This document shows positions 55,826-64,000 of a stretch of 64,000 nt of DNA, piece after piece. Source of the DNA: Brachypterus glaber. Taxonomy: Eukaryota > Arthropoda > Insecta > Coleoptera > Kateretidae. Position 1 is the first letter of the stretch. Every line of letters begins with the position of its first letter. The stretch lies in NCBI GenBank assembly GCA_958510825.1, contig OY294051.1, positions 4,620,353 to 4,684,352 of the forward strand. Reading direction: 5' to 3'. Position numbers and translations under genes: made by a program. Under the pieces are notes generated by a model. That model did no database searches. It was not told the DNA's origin and saw only the letters and a program-made list of their open reading frames with translations.

Positions 55826-57817
55826 ATGTCCAACAAAATTTTATACTGTTATATTAATTTTATATTTATTTTACAAAATGTTGTAAGATTTATTAAAAAT
55901 AGGGTAAAGGTTCCGGTACTGGACATATCACAAATTTTCAACACTCGACATTACCAGAAAAAAAAAAATAACTTTAATAATAGGTTTTTATGTTACCTAC
56001 TGAATTTATATAACAATATATTTGACAAAGAAATCATTCCCCATACTTGGTCGGAAATTTCACTTCTTATGCTTCACAAAAAAGGTCCAGTTGAGGATCC
56101 TGCTAATTACCGCGGTATAGCTCTACTAAACTGTATGGAAAAAATATTCTCTCAAATAATTTTACAAAGGCTTACAGAGTGGTCCGATACATTTAATGTT
56201 ATACCGGAATGTCAGGCAGGCTTTAGACAAAACCGGGGTTGCTTGGATAATCTATTTACTCTTAATTCCCTCATTAATATCTGTCTACGGTTGAAAGGTA
56301 GAAAACTTTATGCGATTTTTGTAGATTTCAAACGTGCGTTTGACTGTATTAACCACCATCTGTTATGGAAAAAATTACACTCTCTTGGAGTAAGTTCGAA
56401 AATAATCAGGATCCTCAAAATGTTGTATGACAAAGCAATTGCACAAATAAAAACTGCTGAAGGCTATTCAAAACCCTACAACATTTCTGAGGGAGTTCTA
56501 CAGGGTGAACCATTAAGCCCCATTCTTTTTGCATTGTTTATTTCTGACATAGAAAAATATTTTAGGGAAAATGGAGCCTTGGGTGTTAATGTGGATGGTC
56601 TTGTGGACATACTTATGCTTTTATACGCTGATGATTTGGTCATTTTTGGGGAATCGCCCATTGATATTTCACGTAAACTCAAAATTCTCTCTCAGTATGC
56701 AAATGAAAATGGCCTTAAAATTAACATTAAAAAAACGAAAATAATCTGTTTTACCAAGGGTGGCTTTAGGTATTCACGTGACTTAAACTTTAAATATGAC
56801 GGCGAAAATATTGAAGTAGTAAACAAGTACGTTTACCTGGGTGTTACATTCTCTCAGTCAGGGCTATTCGCTGAAATGACCAAAGAAGCATGCAATAAAA
56901 CAAAAAAATCAATCGGTACCGTTATGTCCCTTTTGTCAAACTCAAAAATCAACAGCTGGCAATCCCGAATTAAACTTTATGAATCTATAGTCCTATCTAC
57001 TTTGCTTTATAGTTCTCCAGTTTGGGCGTTACGTTTCTTTAATGAAATTGAGCGTGTTCAGTTGGCCTTTTTTAAAAGATTATTTTTACTCCCCCGCAAC
57101 ACCCCGGATTATATGATACGACTCGAAACTGGGTCCGTTAAAGTTTCTTTCTTGATTTTTAAAATGTGCCTTAATTGGATTGAAAAGCTTATTAGAATGC
57201 CCGCTCATAGATACCCCAAGCTTTGTTTTAACCGCTTACAAAACTTAAACAATGGTAATACAAAATATAACTGGTTGGCACAGTTTCAATGTATGCTGGA
57301 AAAAATTGATGAATCTAACTTTTTGACTAATTTAACAGTAAGAAAAATAAAATACAATAGACCAATTTTACTTAACAAATTTCGCGAATTTCTACATAGA
57401 GATGACATAAATTCATTATTTTTTTCCAAAAATTCAACTATTTATCAAAAGTTTAGAATTAATCTGGAACCTCAAAATTATTTATACTGTCGAGATAATA
57501 TCTCTATCATTCGTATAATAATGCAATTACGTATGGCTACAAGCTTTTCTACCTCCTTCTCATTCAATGGCAGCTTTTACAAAATCAACCCTAAAGAAGT
57601 ATGTACTATTTGCAACTTAAACGAGTTTGAGACTTTAGATCATATTTTCTTTAAATGCCCCATGTACAAACCGTTGCGTGCACCTTACATTGATAGCCTT
57701 ATTAACCTAGACGGTCTAGTCTTTGCACTTAACTTTCTTAATGTAACAAAAATAAAAATGCTGCACAGTTTTATCGGAAACTTATTAAAGCTCCGTTCCT
57801 TTATAACTAACGAATAA
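55826..57817 (+). CDS. LINE ORF2 fragment with reverse transcriptase (5'-truncated)
   Basis: 663 residues without stops. The reverse transcriptase of a non-LTR retrotransposon runs from about residue 55 to 350: NYRGIALLN (95-102), FVDFKRAFDCIN (165-176), GVLQGEPLSP (223-232), YADD catalytic box (267-270), YLGVTF further on. The C terminus has CTICNLNEFETLDHIFFKC (593-611), a CCHC-like knuckle. The endonuclease domain that normally precedes it is absent, and the first ~50 residues are Asn/Lys-rich translated junction DNA, so the real element starts inside the frame. It would copy RNA into DNA at a nicked target. The clade is not settled; CR1/L2/Jockey-type features are closest. The intact frame suggests a relatively young copy. 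Confidence 0.93.
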   Translation: MSNKILYCYINFIFILQNVVRFIKNRVKVPVLDISQIFNTRHYQKKKNNFNNRFLCYLLNLYNNIFDKEIIPHTWSEISLLMLHKKGPVEDPANYRGIALLNCMEKIFSQIILQRLTEWSDTFNVIPECQAGFRQNRGCLDNLFTLNSLINICLRLKGRKLYAIFVDFKRAFDCINHHLLWKKLHSLGVSSKIIRILKMLYDKAIAQIKTAEGYSKPYNISEGVLQGEPLSPILFALFISDIEKYFRENGALGVNVDGLVDILMLLYADDLVIFGESPIDISRKLKILSQYANENGLKINIKKTKIICFTKGGFRYSRDLNFKYDGENIEVVNKYVYLGVTFSQSGLFAEMTKEACNKTKKSIGTVMSLLSNSKINSWQSRIKLYESIVLSTLLYSSPVWALRFFNEIERVQLAFFKRLFLLPRNTPDYMIRLETGSVKVSFLIFKMCLNWIEKLIRMPAHRYPKLCFNRLQNLNNGNTKYNWLAQFQCMLEKIDESNFLTNLTVRKIKYNRPILLNKFREFLHRDDINSLFFSKNSTIYQKFRINLEPQNYLYCRDNISIIRIIMQLRMATSFSTSFSFNGSFYKINPKEVCTICNLNEFETLDHIFFKCPMYKPLRAPYIDSLINLDGLVFALNFLNVTKIKMLHSFIGNLLKLRSFITNE

Positions 57818-58077
57818 TGCTTTTTGTCTTTAACCTTTAAATATTGGTATTATCGTTTCTTCTTTTAATTAACTTTTTTTTTGTATTAAAATTTCTGCTT
57901 TTTCTTTTTATTAAATTATCTATGAATATCCATCAAATTACTTAAATAGTTAGGGTTTAGTATTTAGTGTATTTTTTTTTCTCTTCTCTTGTATTTTTTT
58001 TTATATATTCAAACTTCTTGTAACAAGATTTGTAATCTTTTATACAATAAACGTTTATTATTATTATTATTATTATG
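57818..58077 (+). mobile_element. 3' UTR and (TTA)n tail of the LINE
   Basis: AT-rich untranslated region with CAATAAACG and a terminal run of about seven TTA units (58056-58076). Simple-repeat tails of this kind mark the 3' end of many non-LTR elements. No target duplication could be matched because the 5' end is not defined. Confidence 0.85.
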
Positions 58078-59094
58078 TTAGGGCTCCTTTCTTTGTCGCA
58101 ACCACTTGACGTCTAGAAAAAATAGTTGCCACCAATGAAATACTGTATTCGACACATCAGGCGTGCGCTTTTCATTATTTAATTGGATCAAAATGGCGCG
58201 CATGCGTAAATAAGATTATCATTGAAGTGGTTTTTCTCTACTTTGTTATTAAGTGTACATATTTTAAATATAAAACGTTTATACCATAAGTTCGTTAGAA
58301 ATAGGGTCAACGCTCCCATTTTTGACACCCCACCAATTTTCAGCACTTGATTTCCTGAGAAAGCAACAGATATGTCTCTTAGTGCTACTATTTCTTGAAA
58401 ATTTGTCGCAGTGTATATTTTTTTCTCTAAAACCAAATTTTTATCTATAGATAGCTAATCTTAAAAAATGATCCAAAGAACATACAAAACTAAACAAAGC
58501 ATTGAGAAGCAAAACATATTTTTAACTTATATTTATATCTTAAAAATGAAGTAAAACTATTTATATCTTAATAATGAAGTAAAACTGACAGAAAATATCG
58601 CCAAAAGAAACTTCACAGATCTTGAAAACAGGATAGAATGGATTTGTTTTAAAAAGACAGGAATAAAAATGTGGAGAAAAATGGTAAATTTGTGATTGTA
58701 ATTTAGAATGCTTTCGTATTTTTTTCTACTGAGAGAAAATGCGATAAAAAATATTTTCTTTTTTAATATTTTCTCATAATCCTTTCATAAAAAAGCGCGT
58801 AAAATGGATGGTTGATTTTCTGATAAACAAGGGTAATTAAAGAATAAGTGTATAAAAATAAAAAAGTTCTATAATCTCCAGAGGACAAAAAAGAAGGTAT
58901 TGCAATGAAAGAAACCCGCCCGGTTAATGACAGATAAAATATTGCTGCGTAAATGAAATGCTTTAAAATTTATAAAATACACTTCGAAGTACCTACACTT
59001 CGTATTCATTCACCGAACGCAGCTAAACGATACAATGTTTAATGTTTAAGTTTCGTTAAAAAATAATACATTATTATTTTTCCCTTTTTTTATT
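58078..59094. other. Intergenic DNA, no gene recognised
   Basis: TCTAGAAAAAATAGTTGCC at about 58112 resembles the terminus shared by several foldback elements. A short duplication TATCTTA(A)AATGAAGTAAAAC occurs near 58540-58580. No exon was seen. Confidence 0.4.
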
Positions 59095-59625
59095 TATTAA
59101 ACAAAAGGGATTTTTGCCCAGTTGACCTGGCAACGGCGCAACGTGCGATGTCAGAATCTGTCACCTGAAACGCGGGGACATCCAATATCAATAGTAAGTA
59201 GTAATTAGTTCGGTACGCAGCACGTACATCGATATTATCAATCAATTATCGCCGCCGCGGCGCCGGCCATTGCTGTTTCGGTCACTCGCTATGCATAAAG
59301 GAGATTATAGATGCCATCTATGATATACAGTTCCACTTCAACATAATATTTTTCGCGTTACTAAATATAGAGACAGGGCCTATCCATCACCAGTTCTGAG
59401 CTCAGACATCACCAGAAAATCTAACATCAAGGTAAGTCCTATCTCTATGTTTCACGCATTTTCTTATCTCAAATTGTCGAATATAGAGACAGGGCCTATC
59501 CATCACCAGTTCTGAGCTCAGACATCACCAGAAAATCTAACATCAAGGTAAGTCCTATCTCTATGTTTCACGCATTTTCTTATCTCAAATTGTCGTTTTG
59601 AGACCCCAGGGTCCAACATCTAATA
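59095..59625 (+). repeat. Dispersed element with exon/donor-like segment, copy 2
   Basis: Inverse of 6418-6830. It carries CCAGTTGACCTGGCAACG, a CGCCGCCGCGGCGCCGGCC block, then GAGACAGGGCCTATCCATCA, CACCAGAAAATCTAACATCA and AGGTAAGTCC. A 116-bp segment with the donor-like site is exactly duplicated in tandem (59364-59479 and 59480-59595). It ends TTTTGAGACCCCAGGGTCC. Its nature, retroelement 5' end or dispersed promoter/exon, is open. Confidence 0.65.
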
Positions 59626-60007
59626 TCTAATAAATGTAAACTCTAACTATTCAAAAAAAATCAAGAATCAATCATAAATTACGAAAATATAAGTGTGCTA
59701 TTGTGGTAATAAGGTTTGTATCCCACTTAAAATTAAGCATCTGTTATAACAGATATAAATTTAAATATCGTCAACTGAAAACACGTAAAGAAAGGTATGA
59801 AAAATTTGGCAGCGATCTGTTATATCGGCAATATCCAACAACATATTTTTGGCCGTTAAATTTTTGAAGCACATAAATGCCGTTTGGACTTATTACTCGA
59901 AATCTACGCGGTAGAAAATTTTTTAAATTGAAAATTCGGCTTGAGCACACAAAAATACATGACATGATAGGTTTAGTCCTTGAAGAAGAATTTTTATTTT
60001 TTTTGTA

Positions 60008-60306
60008 GACCAAAAATTTGTCCTAGTATAAATAATAAGTGAGATATCGCTAAAAAATATAGTTTTTGTCAATTTTGCGCCCCTTGCCCTATGCTAATGT
60101 TAACCATATTTGAAGTGACGCAAATAGGTCCTGAATCGTTGGTGAAAGAATGTTTGAAATCGGACATTCCGTTAAAAAGTTGTAAGGTTTACATATAGAC
60201 CGACAGACATTTTTTTAACGCCCACTTTTTTCACATTTCTCGATGTTTCATTACACTCTTAAGGCGAAAATGCAAAAAAAAAATTATTTTTCGGTCGATT
60301 TTCACG
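60008..60306 (+). repeat. Dispersed repeat (family 3)
   Basis: Inverse of 18126-18425: TAATGTTAACCATAT, AATCGGACATTCCGTT, ACCGACAGACATTT, CACATTTCTCGATGTTTC. A 67-codon frame just downstream (60336-60539) has a purine-rich leader that is meaningless in a eukaryote. Confidence 0.7.
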
Positions 60307-60649
60307 CGTAATATTGCTCTTCTTACTGTACAGTTTTGAAGAGTTGTACAATAAAGGAGGAAAAAATTATGACACACATAGAAACACGACGAATTCCCCG
60401 CACAGAAATAAGGTTACTTACTTTCAAAGCTGTAAAAAATAAATCTTCCCTGCAACAATTTAGCTCACGAGCAAAAATTAATTTTCATGTAAGTCATCGG
60501 GGAAAATTTGCGTTGAGAAGAAAAAGGGTAAAAAAGTAAAAAAAAAGTTATATTTTTGATGATCCTTGCTCGTATTGGAGGTAGTTTTTAAATAAACTTA
60601 AGACGATATTATCTCTCCAAAAATGTTTTTATTATTATTACAAAAATAA

Positions 60650-60695
60650 TAGCGACATGTTTCTGCCCTTTTAACATAGGACCATCTTCAGGCTA
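60650..60695 (-). ncRNA. Hammerhead-like core, left arm (Penelope-element type)
   Basis: On minus: TAGC, CTGAAGA (complement of 60685-60691), a stem II of GTCCT with AGGGC with one bulged base, GAAA, self-complementary ACATGT, C as cleavage base, then GCTA closing stem I with TAGC. Stem II starts with a U-A pair instead of the usual G-C and carries a bulge, so activity is uncertain. Confidence 0.6.
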
Positions 60696-61206
60696 GAAGA
60701 TTCAAAAAATTTAAAATTTAAAAAATAGTCAGTGCTTAAAAATTTTTTAAAGAACTTACCTAATAATTAAAATTAAAAACAAACAACAACAATTACATTA
60801 CACGTATACAAGTCATACTAAAAAATTTAACGCGCGACAAATGACAGTCTTAAGATAAAAAATTATAAACAGAAAACTAAAGTAAGGAAGAAACCAATAT
60901 TATAAATTAAATTTAAAAATAACAATTTAGGACATCTACTGGATTTCAAATTCCCTAATCCAGTAGATGTCCTAAATTGTTATTTTTAAATTTAATTTAT
61001 AATATTGGTTTCTTCCTTGCTTTAGTTTTCTGTTTATAAATTTTTATCTTAAGACTGTCATTTGTCGCGCGTTAAATTTTTTAGTATGACTTGTATACGT
61101 GTAATGTAATTGTTGTTGTTTGTTTTTAATTTTAATTATTAGGTAAGTTCTTTAAAAAATATTTAAGCACTGACTATTTTTTAAATTTTAAATTTTTTGA
61201 ATCTTC

Positions 61207-61252
61207 TAGCCTGAAGATGGTCCTAAGTTAAAAGGGCAGAAACATGTCGCTA
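61207..61252 (+). ncRNA. Hammerhead-like core, right arm (Penelope-element type)
   Basis: CTGAAGA 61211-61217, stem II within 61218-61238, GAAA 61239-61242, ACATGT 61242-61247, C61248 as predicted cleavage base, stem I TAGC 61207-61210 with GCTA 61249-61252. It differs from the left arm by one loop base. Confidence 0.6.
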
Positions 61253-61317
61253 TTATTTATGTAATAATAATAAAAACATTTTTGGAGAGATAATATCGTC
61301 TTAAGTTTATTTAAAAA

Positions 61318-62969
61318 AAAAAAAGGTTAAAAAGGTTTTAATTAAAACTAAACCTGCATTAAGGTGATTAAGTACTTGCTAATAGGTCGCAACATAGCAT
61401 ACAGTATTTTTAAATTTCATAGTTTTCAAAATTATTTTAAGCGGTAAATTATATTGGCCCGCAAAAAGAATTGCTTTAATTACTATTAACTAGACTATAT
61501 TTTTCTTATTTTTGTGCGCTGAAAACGTATTTGACAGTAAACAAGCTTGTTGACCCCATATCTTTTTCAAAAAACTGCAAAAAAAAATAGTGGACGAGCT
61601 AGCTCAAGACCTTAAAAGTTTTCTGGCACCTAAATTATTAAATTTTGGGAGTTGTGCCCGAAACCACTTTGGATCAGAAAGTCGAGATTTATAATATATC
61701 CAAATTTCAGCCATATCTGACCGAAACGACTTTTCCTTGGGATTCTCGAGATATTCAAAGCGCTCTAAGAGCTAAAGTATTAATTTTTGGGGATAGCCAC
61801 CCCCCAAACTACACTGACGAAATGTTGTTGTAATATAAGCGCCAACCATATCTTGTAATATCTTTTAACATAAATATGTTATAAGATACGTATCTTATAC
61901 AACAACCAGTTTTAGAATTAAGAGGTAAACAACATAAAATTGTAATAACAGATGTTATCCTAGGATAGCTTTGTCATTGTAGTACAATTTTTGGTTGGGA
62001 CATATACAATACTATGTTGTTGTATTAATAACGGTATAATTATATCAGTGTATGCTCAAGTTAGGAAAATATAATCTTCAGTTTTAAAATATGTAGAGGT
62101 GATTATCTTTTTTCTAGTCAACAAAGATACTTGTTGAGAAATCTGAGTGGTACAGATGGGAAATTCGTGAAGGCAAAAACTTTTTTTTTTTAATCAGTTA
62201 GGAAGTTTGAGCGCTAGTTAAGAAAGAGCGTAGTTGGAAAATTTGCAGAGCCGACATTTCTTTAGTGGTCAAAAATTTCTCCAGAGCAAATTCCTTAATC
62301 CCTAATTAGTTGGAAAAATTTTGTTCTGCCCTCACTCAAAAAAAAAAAAACTTTCTCGCGTCACCCCTGGGTATTAACCCCTTTAGTTCAGTGTAGATAT
62401 ACCAAATATTGAAAACATCAAAAACATAAACATTGTGTTATAAGTCAATTTTTGTGGTAACGCCGCGGCACGCCGGTTAATCTTTCTCTGTTTAATTGAT
62501 GAGTTAAAAAAAAAGGGAAATATATGTTCCCCTAACTTGGTTAGCAACCGCTGGTCCACAAAAAATCGGCTATAGTAACAATTTAATAATTTATACCCTT
62601 TTGCCTCCGCAGCACATAATTTTGTGTGAAAAGGGCAATAAAAGGGGGGTAATAAAACAGTGTCAAAGATGCATAGTGCTATGCTTACCCTGATATGAAA
62701 GTTCTTTCAGCTTTTGGAAGCTTTGAGAGCTTTTAAGGGAGTTTGTTGTCCCTCGTCACCTGTATTTTGTGGTTATTGCCTTTCAAGATCGGCCTTAATT
62801 ACCTGGTAATATTTAAGGTGACTTTTCGGTTTATTGGGAATTAATTTTTTTAATTTTGTCTTTGACAAAGTGTTTTATGTTCACCTAAGTGAAGGACGCC
62901 TTGCCTAAGTACAAAATAAAAGTGCAAAAGTTTTGCGCTACTAAAAACTGAAAATTATAGAGATTTTTA
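61318..62969. other. Intergenic DNA, no gene recognised
   Basis: A poly-A run at 61313-61324 adjoins the palindrome. Open frames such as 61645-61833 lack any domain or codon signature. GC-tinged patches near 62470-62630 have no assignable structure. Confidence 0.35.
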
Positions 62970-63620
62970 ACTGAAAACTAGATGAAACGTTGCAAGCACC
63001 CTGTCAAAACATCGGCACTATTGTACACTAGAGCCATCTAGTTTGCAAATTTCAAACTAGGTGTTTTGTTTGATCTTAAATTCTGTATCTTTAAAAAATT
63101 ATATTCTAGCAAAACACTGTATATAACATTTTTTATAGGGCTTAAAAAGAGCTTTTATTTAAAATATAATTTTTTGAAATCGGGTTATAAATATGTGAGA
63201 TATGCTAAAAAAACCTCTTACTGCTTTAAACGCCAATATCTCGAAAACAATACGTTTTAGGAAAACGTTGTTTATAACATTTTTTGACCAATTTAAAATT
63301 ATCTTTTATATAAATGCTAAGTTAACCAAATACAATAATAATTGCCTTAATTATAAATAAAAAGCTAAAAATAGGAGTTATACCTTATTTTTACCCCCTT
63401 ATCCCCAATCGTTTACCCCCAGAATCTAATCAGCTCTTCGGAATACGATAGGAAACAATATGCAAAAAACCGCAAGTAGATATCTCATGTAGAAATGGAG
63501 TTGGAAAGTTTACACCCAGACAGACAGACAGACAGACGGACGCAAAATTTTTTTTTACTGATTTCGACTCAGAATGGTCTAAAACGTGGTCAAAATTTTG
63601 ACTTTTCGGCGAATGTTCTT
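62970..63620 (+). mobile_element. GACA-family element, copy 3
   Basis: Matches 2731-3412 from AAACTAGATGAAACGTTGC to TTTGACTTTTCGGCGAA, and retains the GACAGACAGACAGACGGACG run (about 63517-63541) lost in copy 1. The terminal hairpin is missing. Its 64-codon open frame is shared with copy 1 only as repeat sequence. Confidence 0.75.
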
Positions 63621-63915
63621 ACCGTGAAAAAGATCTCGTTGGGGGCAACCAGATAAACAGTTTAATGTCAACCAACTGTTTTAGAAATCTGGTAAGGGTA
63701 CCAAGTCAAAATGTTGTGCCCATAGGCGCCCACTTTTTAAAATCCCATGGTGGGGGGCAAAACTTTTTCAAGTAAAAAAAATACATAAAAGTATAAATTT
63801 TTATTAATTGAAAAAAAAAAAGACTAAAAATATATTTAAAAATTGTGAAACTTTTATAATATTTAAAAGTATAGACAACATCCCTCCCCATCCCCCTCCC
63901 ACCCACTCCACAGCG

Positions 63916-64000
63916 CCAAATTATGACAGATGCAACTCGCATCAGTGAGCAGAGACTCACTCCCCCCAAATTATGACAGATGCAACTCGCATCAGTGAGC
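63916..64000 (+). repeat. Tandem repeat, 50-bp period, running off the window
   Basis: CCAAATTATGACAGATGCAA through ATCAGTGAGC (35 bp) at 63916-63950 is exactly repeated at 63966-64000. It may be the start of a longer array beyond the edge. Confidence 0.8.

Larger units (their letters stand above)
60585..61317. mobile_element. 733-bp near-perfect palindrome with Penelope-type hammerhead cores
   Basis: Arms 60585-60945 and 60957-61317 are complementary with only a few differences around an 11-base spacer. Each arm, read outward from the centre, contains CCTGAAGATGGTCCTA, AGGGCAGAAACATGTCGC and a TAATAATAATAAAAAC stretch. No reverse transcriptase is present. Inverted 3' fragments of a Penelope-like element, or a non-autonomous derivative, would explain both the palindrome and the ribozyme cores. 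Confidence 0.75.

Noticed and set aside
60336..60539. 67-codon frame preceded by AAAGGAGG
   Set aside because: A ribosome-binding-site-like leader has no meaning in this eukaryotic context; no domain, Lys/Arg-rich AT-type frame.
61645..61833. 62-codon frame with a protein-like composition
   Set aside because: No homologous pattern recognised, no splice or promoter context; left as incidental.

Overview
This is an AT-rich, gene-poor stretch of animal nuclear DNA, almost certainly from an insect. A beetle is plausible but not proven. The pointers are a cathepsin L-like protease of insect style, intron-bounded ubiquitin-protease coding sequence, LINE and Tc1-type relics, a tRNA-derived SINE, and very many small inverted-repeat elements. 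Two 200-base runs of N (6868-7067 and 55274-55473) are assembly gaps. There is no operon-like layout; most of the window is layered transposable elements.

Host coding sequence is sparse. One intact intronless cathepsin L-like protease lies at 51526-52569 (minus). One 181-bp terminal exon of a USP2-like ubiquitin-specific protease lies at 19464-19644 (minus), with an inserted element abutting its splice acceptor. Retroelement coding sequence comprises a LINE reverse transcriptase with its 3' tail (55826-58077, plus) and, pointing away from it, the C-terminal end of a different LINE polyprotein interrupted by a gap (55237-55812, minus).

The most unusual item is at 7395-9054. It is a multimeric array of a roughly 430-bp unit in which every copy carries a complete hammerhead ribozyme fold: core CTGAAGA, 4-bp stem II, GAAA, palindromic short stem III and long stem I. 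The array has three direct copies and one inverted partial copy and is flanked by a 13-bp direct repeat. This fits an animal retrozyme inserted by retrotransposition with a 5' inversion. A second pair of hammerhead-like cores, of the type known from Penelope-like elements, sits in the two arms of a 733-bp near-perfect palindrome at 60585-61317.

Region by region: 1-6830 holds dispersed repeats and foldback elements. 7395-9054 is the retrozyme array. 9131-18910 holds foldback elements, a SINE, GACA-type repeats and a Drosophila-FB-like foldback whose arms are built of 15-bp tandem repeats. 19184-28235 holds the USP exon, further MITEs and a 1.35-kb element with about a dozen copies of an ATTATTGGCAC motif. 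28900-36630 holds MITEs and a 14-bp minisatellite. 37090-38693 is a TA-flanked element with about 550-bp inverted arms. 38936-42940 is a Tc1-like relic with exact 1100-bp internal tandem copies. 43000-51300 holds nested MITEs. 51526-58077 holds the protease and LINE remnants. 58100-64000 holds dispersed repeats and the palindrome. Several element families recur in the window, which allowed boundaries and nested insertions to be read directly.
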